From an uncultured Alphaproteobacteria bacterium (lineage in GTDB: Bacteria; Pseudomonadota; Alphaproteobacteria; RF32; CAG-239): a stretch of 64,000 bases of DNA. The stretch is from positions 1-64,000 of the forward strand of contig CAKQNT010000010.1 of the NCBI GenBank assembly GCA_934255405.1. Reading direction: 5' to 3'. Shown piece after piece: positions 17,955 through 27,599 of this stretch (position 1 is its first letter; each line of letters opens with the position of its first letter). The notes beneath the pieces are model-generated. The model worked only from the letters and a program-made list of their open reading frames with translations. It was not told the origin of the DNA and did no database searches. A program made the translations under genes and the position numbers.

Positions 17955-18323
17955 CTGGAAAAAGATTTATGAGAATCTGATGTATCGGATGCGTCCTTTT
18001 TTATGTAAAAAGATGTAAATTTGCAAGGGCAAAATCTGGTATCGCCACCTCATCATTAGGATAGGTCGGCTTTTTCATAAATGTAAAAAAGGCAATTTTT
18101 GCCGGACGGGTTTTCGGTGTGAGGCAAATCAACCAATAAGAAGAATCAAAGCCCTGCACCATTAAAGAGATGTATAGAGTGAAACTATTGATGGTTTTGA
18201 CATTGCAAGTATCTATTCCGAACAGTGTTTCGGATTAGGTATCATATTCTTTAAACTCCCTCCGGTCGTGGTATAAATATATATGTTCTGTCTTGCGGAC
18301 AGGACCCGTTTGGAGAATTATTG

Positions 18324-20780
18324 ATGACAAAAAGAATGCTGATTGACGCTACCCAACCCGAAGAAACACGCGTTGTGGTAGTTGACGGCAACAAACTTGA
18401 AGACGTTGAGTTTGAAACCACCCACCGCCGCCAGATTAAAGGCAATATTTATCTGGGCAAAGTTATGAGAGTTGAGCCCTCGTTGCAGGCATGCTTTGTG
18501 GATTATGGCGGGAACCGTCACGGATTTATGGCATTCGGCGAAATCCACCCCGATTATTATAACCTCTCGGCTGAGGAGCTGGCCGCGGTTGATAAGGAAG
18601 TTGACGAGATAATCGAAAACAAAAAGCAGGCAATTAAGGAGCGCGAAGCCGAACGCGAACGGATCCGCAAAGAGAAAGCGGCTGCTCGCGAGGCTCGTGA
18701 GGCAGAAAAGGCTCGTTTGGCCGCAGAAGCCGCCGCTGCCGCTGAAGCCGCGCAGGCAGAAGCAGAAGTTTTGCCGGAGAGCAACAAAACTGAAGAGAAA
18801 TCTGAGGAAACCGCCAGAGAAGAAACAACAGTTATCGCGGAACATACTGAAAATACTGAGAATGCAACGCAGGTTGAAACTCCGGTTGCAGAAGAGGACG
18901 AGAAAAAACATCCGCAGAAAAAACGTCTGATGAAGAAACGTATTCGCAAGCAGGAAGAAGCCAAGAAAGAAGCAGAAGAAACGCTGAAAGTGCTGGCCGA
19001 AGATACCGGATGTGAAGAACCTGCTATCAGCGAGGAACCGGAAGAAGCCGAATCCAAACCGGCCGCCGCCGTTGATGATGAAATTGATATCGACGATGAT
19101 GACGATGCGGAGTTGGATTTTGAACTGCAGCGCAAACTTATCCGCGCCCGCAAACTCTTTCATCGCCACAAAATTCAAGATGTGATTAAAGAAGGGCAAA
19201 TTGTTTTGGTACAGGTTGTTAAAGAAGAACGCGGCAACAAAGGCGCGGCTTTGACAACATATCTATCTTTGGCCGGACGTTATTGTGTGCTGATGCCCAA
19301 CCGGATTAAGAGCGGCGGCGTTTCGCGCAAGATTACAAACGCGGCAGACCGCAACCGTCTGAAAGGAATTGTCCGCGAGCTTCCGCTGACCTCTGATATG
19401 TCTATTATTGTCCGCACCGCAGGTGAAGAAAAGAGCAAAACCGATATTGTGCGCGACTATAACTACCTTATCCGCACTTGGAACCAAATTCGTCTTGATT
19501 CTTTGCAGACTAAAGCTCCGGCGCTTATTCACGAGGAAGGCAATCTGATTAAACGAGCTCTGAGAGATATTTACAGCAAAGACACAGCAGAGATTATCGT
19601 GGCCGGTGATGAAGCTTATAAGCTGGCAAAAGATTTCTTTAGAATCCTCTCTCCGCACAACCTGAAAAAGATAAAGAACTATCGCAACAACGATATGCCG
19701 TTGTTCCAACGTTTTCAGGTTGAAGGACAGCTGGACAAGCTGCACGACACCAACGCTCAATTGGAATCCGGCGGATATTTGGTGATTAACCCGACAGAAG
19801 CTCTGGTATCGATTGATGTTAACTCCGGTCGAGCAACCAAAGAAAAAGATTTGGAAGAAACCGCGCTCAAGACCAACCTTGAGGCCTGCGATGAAATTGC
19901 CCGCCAGCTCAGAATGCGCAATCTGGCCGGTTTGGTGGTGATAGACTTTATTGATATGGACGAGCCGGCCAACAACCATGCAGTGGAAAAACGCATGAAA
20001 GAGGCGCTGAAAAAAGACCGCTCCAGAATTCAGGTCGGCAAAATGAGTATGTTTGGATTGTTGGAGCTTTCACGCCAACGTATGCACTCTGCCTTTTGGG
20101 AAAGCAACTACCAGATTTGTCCGCATTGTCAGGGCAAGGGAATTGTTCGCACCACCGAATCCGGCGCGGTATATGTTCTGCGCGGCATTGAAGAAGAAGG
20201 AATCAAAAATCGTTCTTCCAGAATAAATGTTTTTGTGCCGACTGATACTGCCATCTATATTTTGAACCAAAAACGCAAAATGCTGGTTGAATTGGAAGAC
20301 AAGTATAAGATGGAAGTGGTTATCAGCGCTGATGATTCAATAAAGTGCATTTCTGATTACCGAATCGAGCGCACTAAGCTGGTTAAAGAAGATAAGCCGG
20401 AAAAGCAAGAAAAACCGCAAACAGCCCCTGCTCCGGTAAAGCCGCAGGAAGAGCCGGAACCGGTTGAAGAAACTACAGAAACTCCGACACTGCCGGAACG
20501 TGAGGAAGTGGTGGAAAAGCCGGAGGCTGAAGGCGAGGAAAACAATCGTTTTGACCGCCGCCGCAATCCACGCGACCGGCGCCGCGGACGCAATCGTTTC
20601 GACCGCCGCCGCGGACGCAACCGCTTTGACCGTGATGAGCAGTCTCAGCCGGTTAAGGAACGGCAGGAAGCAGTTATCTTGTATAACAGCCATGAAGATA
20701 TTATTTCTAAACCAGAGGCTCTGCAAGCCGAGCCGGTAAAGGAAAAATCAACGTGGTGGAAAAAACTTATAAAAGGATAA
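18324..20780 (+). CDS. rne: Ribonuclease E/G family endoribonuclease
   Basis: Endonuclease that starts mRNA decay and processes rRNA and tRNA. The 818 residues begin with MTKRMLIDATQPEETRV; an S1 domain (about 35-330) is split by a long acidic, Ala/Glu-rich insert (about 90-275), as is typical in alphaproteobacteria. The catalytic core has LVSIDVNSGRATKEKDLEETA and VVIDFIDM, with metal-binding Asp residues. The zinc link is CPHCQGKG near residue 600. The C-terminal tail is low in complexity and carries arginine-rich repeats of the RNRFDRRRG type (about 745-770), probably RNA-binding or a degradosome scaffold. Start is the ATG at 18324 with TTTGGAG upstream. The next gene overlaps its end. Confidence 0.96.
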   Translation: MTKRMLIDATQPEETRVVVVDGNKLEDVEFETTHRRQIKGNIYLGKVMRVEPSLQACFVDYGGNRHGFMAFGEIHPDYYNLSAEELAAVDKEVDEIIENKKQAIKEREAERERIRKEKAAAREAREAEKARLAAEAAAAAEAAQAEAEVLPESNKTEEKSEETAREETTVIAEHTENTENATQVETPVAEEDEKKHPQKKRLMKKRIRKQEEAKKEAEETLKVLAEDTGCEEPAISEEPEEAESKPAAAVDDEIDIDDDDDAELDFELQRKLIRARKLFHRHKIQDVIKEGQIVLVQVVKEERGNKGAALTTYLSLAGRYCVLMPNRIKSGGVSRKITNAADRNRLKGIVRELPLTSDMSIIVRTAGEEKSKTDIVRDYNYLIRTWNQIRLDSLQTKAPALIHEEGNLIKRALRDIYSKDTAEIIVAGDEAYKLAKDFFRILSPHNLKKIKNYRNNDMPLFQRFQVEGQLDKLHDTNAQLESGGYLVINPTEALVSIDVNSGRATKEKDLEETALKTNLEACDEIARQLRMRNLAGLVVIDFIDMDEPANNHAVEKRMKEALKKDRSRIQVGKMSMFGLLELSRQRMHSAFWESNYQICPHCQGKGIVRTTESGAVYVLRGIEEEGIKNRSSRINVFVPTDTAIYILNQKRKMLVELEDKYKMEVVISADDSIKCISDYRIERTKLVKEDKPEKQEKPQTAPAPVKPQEEPEPVEETTETPTLPEREEVVEKPEAEGEENNRFDRRRNPRDRRRGRNRFDRRRGRNRFDRDEQSQPVKERQEAVILYNSHEDIISKPEALQAEPVKEKSTWWKKLIKG
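20545..20636 (+). repeat. In-frame tandem repeat in the rne C-terminus
   Basis: Three near-copies of a unit encoding RNRFDRRRG-like residues lie within the rne coding region. The DNA units are nearly identical (GGACGCAA(T/C)CG(T/C)TT then GACCG), so this arginine-rich tail has recently expanded or can change length. Confidence 0.75.
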
Positions 20781-22126
20781 TTTCCCGATTTTTACGACTG
20801 ATGGGCAGTGTCTTGCTGCTCATCAGTTTCTTTGTGCCTATGGCAAAGGCGCAGAATCTGCGGTTGATTAGCGATGATGAAGCCGAACAGCTTTTGGCGC
20901 ATATTATAAAACCATTGTTCAAGGCCGCCGAAATACCTTTTAATCCCAATGATGTCTATATTGTTGAAGACAACAGCCTTAATGCTTTTGTTGCAGACGG
21001 CAACAATATGTTTATTCATACCGGAACGATTTTGGCGGCGGACAGCCCCAATGAAATATCCGGTGTGTTGGCGCACGAGACCGGACATATTCAAGGCGGA
21101 CATATTCTGCGACAAAAATTAAAAGCGCAATCTTTGCAACAGGTGTCTTTGGCCTCGGCAATTTTGGCCGGCGCCGCAGCCATGGCCAGCGGACGAGCAG
21201 ATGTGGCAGTGGCCGCAGTGCTGGGAGGACAAAGCTCTATATTAACTCATTTTACTCACTATCGCACCGAAGAAGAGCGTTCGGCTGACGAAGCGGCAAT
21301 TAATTTGCTGGAAAAGACTAAGCAAAGTCCGCAAGGTATGCTGACTTTTATGAAACGCATTGCCAACCAATATCAGTTGCAAGGTGTGGAAGAGATCCCT
21401 TATTTTCGCACCCATCCGGTTACCCGCGAGCGGATTACTTTTTTTGAAGAGGCGGTAAAGAAATCTCCGGTTGCTCAAGATAACAAACTGCAAGATGAGT
21501 TTGAGAGAGTGAAAGCAAAACTCTATGCCTATTTGATGCAGCCACAACAAACCTTGCGCAAATATCCGATAAGCGACAAAAGTTTTGCGGCGAAATATGC
21601 GCGGACAATCGCTTATTTTAAGCAACTACAACTAAAAAAAGCGGATAAAGAACTAAACGAACTTTTGCAAATTGAACCGAGTAATCCGTATTTGCATGAA
21701 CTGAAAGGGCAAATGTATATGGAAACCGGAAAAATCAAACAAGCCAAAGCAGAATATGCAAAATCGCTGGAATTGCGACCACACTCCGCTTCATTGCAAG
21801 TAAGTTATGCGCAGGCAATTTTAGAAGATGATCCGACACCGCAAGAAGCCGGCAAAGCAATTAGCTTATTAAACAACTCGCAGGTTAGCCGCCCCAGCGG
21901 TTTTGCTTGGTTGTTGCTGGCTCGGGCATATGGTTTGCAAGGAAATATTGCCGCCGCCAATTACGCCTCGGCAGAATATTCTTTTGCAACCGGCGCTACC
22001 TCTGTTGCGATGGAACAAATAAAACAAGCAAAAAAAGCCAACCCTGACGAAAGGCTGGCTTTAAGGATAAGCGACTTAGAGGCTAAAATTAACAGCGTGG
22101 AGCCAAACAAAAAGAAAAGCGATTAA
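20753..22126 (+). CDS. M48 family metalloprotease with TPR domain (BepA-like)
   Basis: Probable periplasmic zinc protease/chaperone that controls outer-membrane protein assembly, by analogy with BepA. The product is up to 457 residues: a signal peptide (hydrophobic LMGSVLLLISFFVPMAKA), the M48 zinc site VLAHETGHIQGG (HExxH, near residue 105), the third ligand in RSADEAA, and several C-terminal TPR-like repeats (about 300-430). The start is uncertain: GTG at 20753 inside rne gives a positively charged signal-peptide start, while the ATG at 20801 gives a shorter one. It is probably co-transcribed with rne and meets mrp head-on with a four-base overlap. Confidence 0.87.
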   Translation: MVEKTYKRIISRFLRLMGSVLLLISFFVPMAKAQNLRLISDDEAEQLLAHIIKPLFKAAEIPFNPNDVYIVEDNSLNAFVADGNNMFIHTGTILAADSPNEISGVLAHETGHIQGGHILRQKLKAQSLQQVSLASAILAGAAAMASGRADVAVAAVLGGQSSILTHFTHYRTEEERSADEAAINLLEKTKQSPQGMLTFMKRIANQYQLQGVEEIPYFRTHPVTRERITFFEEAVKKSPVAQDNKLQDEFERVKAKLYAYLMQPQQTLRKYPISDKSFAAKYARTIAYFKQLQLKKADKELNELLQIEPSNPYLHELKGQMYMETGKIKQAKAEYAKSLELRPHSASLQVSYAQAILEDDPTPQEAGKAISLLNNSQVSRPSGFAWLLLARAYGLQGNIAAANYASAEYSFATGATSVAMEQIKQAKKANPDERLALRISDLEAKINSVEPNKKKSD

Positions 22127-23118
22127 GCCAACTCGGCGATAATTTTAGTTGCAACATCCATATAAGCTTTGGCATACGGACTTTCCGGCTCGGCAATCAC
22201 AATCGGTTTGCCGGCGTCGGCATGAGTTCTGATGTCTATGTGCAGAGGAATCTCGCCCAAAAACGGCACACCGAGCTCTTTAGCGGTTTCTTGGGCGCCG
22301 GCATGACCGAATATATTGTCGCGAGAGCCGCAATGAGGACAGATATAGTAGCTCATATTTTCGATAATACCCAAAATCGGAACATCTACCCGTTTAAACA
22401 TATTTACTCCCTTAACCGCATCTATCAGGGCTATATCCTGCGGAGTTGAAACAATAACCGCTCCGGCAAATTCAAGTCTTTGAGATAAGGTAATCTGGAT
22501 ATCGCCGGTTCCGGGAGGCATATCAATAACCATAATGTCTATCTCTCCCCAATTGGCCTCGGTTAAAAGCTGCTCTATTGCGCCACAGGCTTTTGAACCA
22601 CGCCAAATCAGAGGAGTGTTGCGGTCTATCAGCGAACCGATAGACATTGAGCGAATTCCCTGAAATTCAAAAGTTTCAAACGTTTTGCCATCATAAGAAA
22701 TCGGGGTTGCCCCTTCGTAGCCAAGCATGGTGGGAATAGACGGCCCATATATATCTGCATCAAACAAAGCCACTTTTTGCCCCTGCGCAGACAATGCCAT
22801 AGCCAGATTTACCGCGGTGGTTGATTTGCCAACTCCTCCTTTGCCGGAAGCAACCGCAATAATCTTTTTGACACCTTTTACATTCCATTTGGCAGGAGCC
22901 TCATTTAGGGGCTGATTCTTCTTGAGAGCGGTAAAAACTACTGAAACCTTATCTATACCCTCAAGTTTTTTGACCTCTTCAGCGAGCTGAGCAGATTTTT
23001 CTTTATCTTCCGCCACGTTTTGCAAGGTTATAATCACACGTTGCTTAAAAATGCCGATACTCTCAATCTCTGATGGAGAAAAATATTTTTCGACAATGTT
23101 TCTGATTGTGTTTTCCAT
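22123..23118 (-). CDS. mrp: Mrp/ApbC family iron-sulfur carrier ATPase
   Basis: P-loop ATPase that carries Fe-S clusters to target proteins. The 331 residues have an N-terminal MIP18/DUF59-like domain (about 1-75) and the deviant Walker A motif SGKGGVGKSTTAVN (near 93). Switch regions follow (ALFDADIYGPSIP and VIDMPPGTGD), and a C-terminal CxxC in YYICPHCGS near 258 binds the shared cluster. It is divergent from hflK with about 100 bases between them, the usual alphaproteobacterial arrangement. Confidence 0.95.
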   Translation of the reverse strand: MENTIRNIVEKYFSPSEIESIGIFKQRVIITLQNVAEDKEKSAQLAEEVKKLEGIDKVSVVFTALKKNQPLNEAPAKWNVKGVKKIIAVASGKGGVGKSTTAVNLAMALSAQGQKVALFDADIYGPSIPTMLGYEGATPISYDGKTFETFEFQGIRSMSIGSLIDRNTPLIWRGSKACGAIEQLLTEANWGEIDIMVIDMPPGTGDIQITLSQRLEFAGAVIVSTPQDIALIDAVKGVNMFKRVDVPILGIIENMSYYICPHCGSRDNIFGHAGAQETAKELGVPFLGEIPLHIDIRTHADAGKPIVIAEPESPYAKAYMDVATKIIAELA

Positions 23119-23220
23119 GACGCGAATGTCCTGTTGATATATATTATGATTGTTGTTTTATTGCTATATTTATATTATATATTTTGCCATGGCAACTAAA
23201 AAAGAGAAAAGGAAAATTTA

Positions 23221-24252
23221 ATGGCAAAAGTTCCAAATCCGTGGGAAGATAATGATAATGACGATAATCCGTGGCAGGCAAATGACACGGGCAGCGCTCG
23301 TCCCAAGATAAAAAAATTTATGCCCAAAAAAGCACCGTCAGGCGACTTTATGTTGCGCTGGGAATGGATTTTGTTGGGAATTGTGTTGCTGTGGCTGGCA
23401 TCTGGATTTTATCAGGTGCAACCCAATGAGCAAGGTGTTGTATTGCGTTTTGGCGCCTATACAGAAACAACCGACCCCGGATTGCACTACCATTTGCCCT
23501 ACCCGATTGAGATGGTGAAAAAAGTTAATATAACTCAGGAGCGCAGTATCAATCTCGGGGTTACGGAGCCGACCAACCGCAATGACTTTACTGAAAGCCA
23601 CATGCTGACCGGTGATGAAAATATTGTGGACATTAACCTGACTATTGTATGGCGGATTTCTGATGCCAAAGACTATCTCTTTAATATGCAGAGTCCTGAT
23701 CAAACCGTCAGAGTTGCCGCTCAATCGGTTTTGCGCGAGATTGTCGGGCAATCGCAAATGATGCCGATTATCTCCGGCGACCGCGGCAAAGTTGAAGATG
23801 AAACCAAAGATGAACTGCAAAAGGTGCTTAATGAATTTGGCTCGGGTATTCATATCGTGCGTGTAAAACTGCAAAAGGCCGATCCGCCAAAGCAAGTAGT
23901 TGATGCTTTTAATGAAGTACAGCGCGCCAAGGCAGATATGGAGCGCTTTAAGAACGAAGCGGAGGCTTATCGCAACGAGATTTTGCCCAAATCTCGCGGT
24001 GAGGCAACCCAAAGATTGCAAAATGCCGAGGCTTATAAACAAGCGACCATTAATAAAGCTCAAGGTGAGGCAGACAGATTTTTGTCTGTGTATGAAGCTT
24101 ATAAACAAGGCAAAGAAGTTACAGCCAAAAGACTGTATCTGGAAACTATGGAAGATGTGTTGGCAAAATCAGACAAGGTGATTATTGATCAATCTGCAAA
24201 AGGCAATAATGTGTTGCCAATCTTGCCGCTTAAACAAATTAGGGGAGAATAA
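23221..24252 (+). CDS. hflK: HflK, SPFH-domain membrane protein
   Basis: Partner of HflC in the large membrane complex that encloses and modulates the FtsH protease. The 343 residues have a cytoplasmic N-terminus rich in Asn, Asp and Trp (WEDNDNDDNPW), one membrane helix (about 43-62, WILLGIVLLWLASGFYQV), and an SPFH/band-7 domain (VQPNEQGVVLRFGAY onward). A long helical segment (KADMERFKNEAEAYRNEILP) and a Gln/Ala-rich C-terminal region follow. The start has AAAAGGAAAATTT just upstream. hflC follows after two bases. Confidence 0.95.
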   Translation: MAKVPNPWEDNDNDDNPWQANDTGSARPKIKKFMPKKAPSGDFMLRWEWILLGIVLLWLASGFYQVQPNEQGVVLRFGAYTETTDPGLHYHLPYPIEMVKKVNITQERSINLGVTEPTNRNDFTESHMLTGDENIVDINLTIVWRISDAKDYLFNMQSPDQTVRVAAQSVLREIVGQSQMMPIISGDRGKVEDETKDELQKVLNEFGSGIHIVRVKLQKADPPKQVVDAFNEVQRAKADMERFKNEAEAYRNEILPKSRGEATQRLQNAEAYKQATINKAQGEADRFLSVYEAYKQGKEVTAKRLYLETMEDVLAKSDKVIIDQSAKGNNVLPILPLKQIRGE

Positions 24253-24254
24253 TT

Positions 24255-25124
24255 ATGATTGATAAGCTGAAAATTTCTCTGGCGATTGCGGCGGCGGTGA
24301 TTGCGATTGTGTTGGCAAATTCGCTATATGTGGTCAGCCAAACAGAACAAGCTATTGTGCTCCAGTTCGGAGAGCCGGTGCGCGTTGTTAAAGACGCCGG
24401 TTTGAAAATTAAGATTCCGTTCATTCAGAATGTGGTGTTTTATGACAACCGCTTGTTGAATCTGGATCCACCGGCTCAGGAGGTGGTGCTCAATGACAAA
24501 AAACGCCTTGATGTGGATAGCTTTACCCGTTATCGGATTGTTGACCCTTTGCGTTTTTATAAAACCGTGCGCACCGAGCTGCAAGCTCGCTCCAAGTTGG
24601 AAGAAATTGTCAACTCATCGGTGCGTAAGATTTTGGGACGCATCACCTTGCAGGAGCTTCTCTCTCAACAGCGTACCAAAATTATGTCTGACATCAGTAA
24701 CGCGGTTAAGATTGATGCCGAGCAAATTGGTGTAAACGTTGCCGACGTGCGTATTCGCAGAGCCGATTTGCCGTTGGAAGTGTTGCAGGCAATCAACGCT
24801 CGGATGAAAGCAGAGCGTGAACGCGATGCTAAAGAATTTAGAGCTACCGGACAACAAGAGGCTCAAAAAATTCGCGCAACTGCCGAAAAAGAGAAAACAG
24901 TGATTATTGCAGAGGCGGAAAAAAATGCGCAAATCATTCGCGGACAAGGCGACCAGCAGGCCGTGGCTATTTGGAATAATGCCGCCGGAGTTGACCCGCA
25001 ATTTTATGCCTTCTATCGCTCGCTGGAAGCGTATAAAAACGCTTTGACCGACAATGAAAGCACTTCGCTGGTATTGTCGCCGGACAGCGAATTTTTTGAA
25101 TTCTTCGGCAAGGCAGGAAAATAA
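24255..25124 (+). CDS. hflC: HflC, SPFH-domain membrane protein
   Basis: Forms a hetero-oligomer with HflK that controls FtsH access to membrane substrates. The 289 residues begin with a membrane helix (about 6-24) and VVSQTEQAIVLQFGEPV, typical of HflC. The SPFH domain includes LLNLDPPAQEVVLNDKKRL and VADVRIRRADLPLEV. A coiled helical stretch (ARMKAERERDAKEFRATGQQ) leads to the C-terminal VLSPDSEFFEFF. It is coupled to hflK (two-base gap) and followed after three bases by the degP-like gene. Confidence 0.96.
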   Translation: MIDKLKISLAIAAAVIAIVLANSLYVVSQTEQAIVLQFGEPVRVVKDAGLKIKIPFIQNVVFYDNRLLNLDPPAQEVVLNDKKRLDVDSFTRYRIVDPLRFYKTVRTELQARSKLEEIVNSSVRKILGRITLQELLSQQRTKIMSDISNAVKIDAEQIGVNVADVRIRRADLPLEVLQAINARMKAERERDAKEFRATGQQEAQKIRATAEKEKTVIIAEAEKNAQIIRGQGDQQAVAIWNNAAGVDPQFYAFYRSLEAYKNALTDNESTSLVLSPDSEFFEFFGKAGK

Positions 25125-25127
25125 GAG

Positions 25128-26474
25128 ATGAAAAGGCTGGCATATCTGACAGTTGCGGTTGTGTTGTTATTGAGCAAAACAGCGGCGGCGCAAATCACCT
25201 CATCTTTTGCCGATTTGGTTGAGCGCCTGCAGCCGATGGTGGTCAACATATCGAGCACTCATGCACCGGAAGATATGGACAACGGCAATGACGACTTGGA
25301 TATTGTCAGCCCCAATTGGCAAATTCAAAATTACTTCGCTCCCCGAAAACAGAGGCAGATGTCTTTGGGTTCTGGTTTTGTTATTGATGAAAGCGGATAT
25401 ATTATCACTAACAACCACGTGATTGACAAAGCCAAACAAATTTCGGTAACTCTGGCAGACGACAGGCAATTTGAGGCCAAAATTATCGGCGCGGATCCCA
25501 AAACTGATTTGGCGCTGATTAAAATTGACACGCAAGATAAATTGCCAGCCGTAACACTCGGAGATTCTGATAAAATCAGAGTTGGTGATTGGATTGTGGC
25601 AATCGGCAATCCGTTTGGTCTGGGGGGCAGCGTTACCGCCGGAATTGTATCTGCAAAATCGCGTGATATTGAAGACGGCTCGTATGATAATTTTATTCAG
25701 ACCGACGCTTCCATAAATCAGGGCAGTTCCGGAGGGCCGATGTTTAATACCGAGGGAGAAGTTATCGGCATTAATTCTGCGATATATTCCACCACCGGCG
25801 GCAGTATGGGAATTGGCTTTGCCACACCAATTAATCTGGCAAAATTTGTAATCAAAGAGCTTAAGAGCAAAGGCAAGGTGGAACGTGGCTGGCTCGGAGT
25901 TAAAATTCAAACCGCCAACACTGATGGAAATCTGATTATAACATCAGTTGCCCCTAATTCTCCGGCGCGCAAAGCCGATATTGAGCCAGGCGACATTATC
26001 ACCGCCCTTAACGGCAACACAATTGCCGACCCCAAACTTTTTTCTCGCAATGTTGCCGAAACGGCTGTCGGAACCAATATTAAGCTAAAAATAGAACGTA
26101 ACGGCAAAATTTTTGACAAAGAGCTGAAACTTGAACTAATGCCGGAAGAAACATCAACAACGCCGCAAACAGAAAAGCCGCAAGATAACGCCCCCGAACT
26201 GGAGTTTGCCAACATCACGCCGGATTTGGTTAATCAGTACCAATTGGAGCCAAACAGCCGCGGGGTGGTTGTTGTTAATGTCAAATCGGGCAGCGATGCA
26301 GAAATTAAGGGGATAAAACGCGGAGATTTAATTAGTGAGATTGACAAAAGACCGGTTTTGGATATAAAAGACGCCCAGTCAGCGCTTGATGATGCCAAAC
26401 GCGAAAATAATCGTCCGGTGCTGTTTCTGATTAATAACCGCAATATTCCGTATTATGCAGCAGTGAGACCATGA
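25128..26474 (+). CDS. DegP/DegQ-like periplasmic serine protease
   Basis: Envelope quality-control protease of the HtrA family. The 448 residues have a signal peptide (about 1-22, ending AAAQ) and a trypsin-like domain with catalytic His in TNNHVIDKA (near 98), Asp in KTDLALIKI (near 128) and Ser in NQGSSGGPMF (near 200). PDZ1 (about 245-330) contains RGWLGVKIQ, and PDZ2 (about 355-445) contains GVVVVNVKSGS. It follows hflC immediately, as in many alphaproteobacteria, and overlaps holC by four bases. Confidence 0.95.
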   Translation: MKRLAYLTVAVVLLLSKTAAAQITSSFADLVERLQPMVVNISSTHAPEDMDNGNDDLDIVSPNWQIQNYFAPRKQRQMSLGSGFVIDESGYIITNNHVIDKAKQISVTLADDRQFEAKIIGADPKTDLALIKIDTQDKLPAVTLGDSDKIRVGDWIVAIGNPFGLGGSVTAGIVSAKSRDIEDGSYDNFIQTDASINQGSSGGPMFNTEGEVIGINSAIYSTTGGSMGIGFATPINLAKFVIKELKSKGKVERGWLGVKIQTANTDGNLIITSVAPNSPARKADIEPGDIITALNGNTIADPKLFSRNVAETAVGTNIKLKIERNGKIFDKELKLELMPEETSTTPQTEKPQDNAPELEFANITPDLVNQYQLEPNSRGVVVVNVKSGSDAEIKGIKRGDLISEIDKRPVLDIKDAQSALDDAKRENNRPVLFLINNRNIPYYAAVRP

Positions 26475-26923
26475 GCAGAGTAGATTTTTATCATTTACAG
26501 AGCCAGCCTTTGGAAGAAGTTTTGCCTAAATTGCTTGAAAAAGCATATTCTACAGGCAAAAGCACCTTGTTGCGCATTGGCACCGACGAGCGAGTAGATT
26601 TTTTGAACGGATTACTGTGGACATACAGCGATCAATCTTTTTTGCCGCATGGCTCCCGCAAGGACGGAAACGCAGAGTTACAGCCGATTTGGCTGACCAG
26701 CGGAACCGATAATCCCAATATGGCCAGTCTGCTGTTTTTGGTAGATGGCGCTCAGGCCGCAATTGAAGAACTGGACAAGTTTGGCCGCATATTCAATATA
26801 TTTGACGGACACTCGGAAGAATCGCTGAATCAGGCTCGCAACTTTTGGAAAGAGATTAAGAAATCCGGCAATGAGTGCCATTACTGGAAGCAAGATGCTC
26901 AGGGTAAATGGGCAGAGCAATAA
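26471..26923 (+). CDS. holC: DNA polymerase III chi subunit
   Basis: Clamp-loader accessory subunit that links the polymerase to SSB. The 150 residues show the usual pattern: VDFYHLQSQPLEEVLPKLLEKA at the start, LLRIGTDERVDFLNGLLWTY, SFLPHGS, and QPIWLTSGTDNPN before a VLFLVDGA-like strand (LLFLVDGA). It overlaps the protease gene by four bases (ATGA), so it is translationally coupled to it. The usual pepA neighbour is absent. Confidence 0.9.
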   Translation: MSRVDFYHLQSQPLEEVLPKLLEKAYSTGKSTLLRIGTDERVDFLNGLLWTYSDQSFLPHGSRKDGNAELQPIWLTSGTDNPNMASLLFLVDGAQAAIEELDKFGRIFNIFDGHSEESLNQARNFWKEIKKSGNECHYWKQDAQGKWAEQ

Positions 26924-26934
26924 CAAATCCCTGA

Positions 26935-27591
26935 TTAGAGGTTAAAAATCATTTTAGGTTGCAAAACTCCGGCCAAACCGGCTTTTTGGGCGCGAGCGCG
27001 CAATTCCTCATAATCCTGCGGACGATAGTGCGAAACATAAGTTTTGGCCTTAATCTCCGGAGCGGCGCCAGCCAAAGCATCTATTTTGACTATAGCTCCA
27101 CCGTTTAGGCTGACATCGTGAATAATCAGTTTTGCCTTTTGAGCTTGCTCACTGTTCAGCACAGAAACAGCGGTATCTCCGCTGTAGAGTACTTTGTCGG
27201 CAACATATAGAGCCACGCACTCCATGCCTTTGGCATGAGGCACGATAAAAGTTTCCACCGCTATATCCATGGGTATGGTCATTTGCTCGGCGCCGATACC
27301 ATCGGCGTTTTGCAGCAAATTGCCCCATGCGCCGCCGATAGCGGTTTTGCACCCCAATATATTGTTACGATACTCCACAAAAGTGACGGCCGATCCGGCA
27401 TGATCCTGATGTTGGTGCGACAGCAAAATCGTATCTATTTTATCGGCGTATCCTTGATCTAACAAATGCTGAAAAACACTGTAGCCGCAATCAAGCAAGA
27501 TGCCTCGCCCGTCATCTCGCCACAAAACAAATGAATTGTTAACGCCTTTTTTGGCAAAGGCCGAATTAGTGCCCAAAACTTCCAGTTTCAT
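26935..27591 (-). CDS. Metallo-beta-lactamase-fold hydrolase (RNase Z-like)
   Basis: Cytoplasmic MBL-fold protein, substrate unknown. The 218 residues begin MKLEVLGTNSAF and carry the metal motif ILLSHQHQDHAGS (HxHxDH, near 58-65), a later His in IVPHAKGMECVAL, the bridging Asp in VLYSGDTAVS, and the final His in TYVSHYRPQDY. The layout is like the ribonuclease Z / phosphodiesterase branch, but the protein is shorter than RNase Z and lacks an obvious exosite arm. It follows the histidine kinase gene with an eight-base gap. Confidence 0.8.
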   Translation of the reverse strand: MKLEVLGTNSAFAKKGVNNSFVLWRDDGRGILLDCGYSVFQHLLDQGYADKIDTILLSHQHQDHAGSAVTFVEYRNNILGCKTAIGGAWGNLLQNADGIGAEQMTIPMDIAVETFIVPHAKGMECVALYVADKVLYSGDTAVSVLNSEQAQKAKLIIHDVSLNGGAIVKIDALAGAAPEIKAKTYVSHYRPQDYEELRARAQKAGLAGVLQPKMIFNL

Positions 27592-27599
27592 AAATACTC

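Noticed and set aside
18318..19199. Long ORF on the minus strand opposite rne
   Set aside because: It mirrors the acidic, Ala/Glu-rich part of rne and gives a Phe/Leu-rich translation with no start signal.
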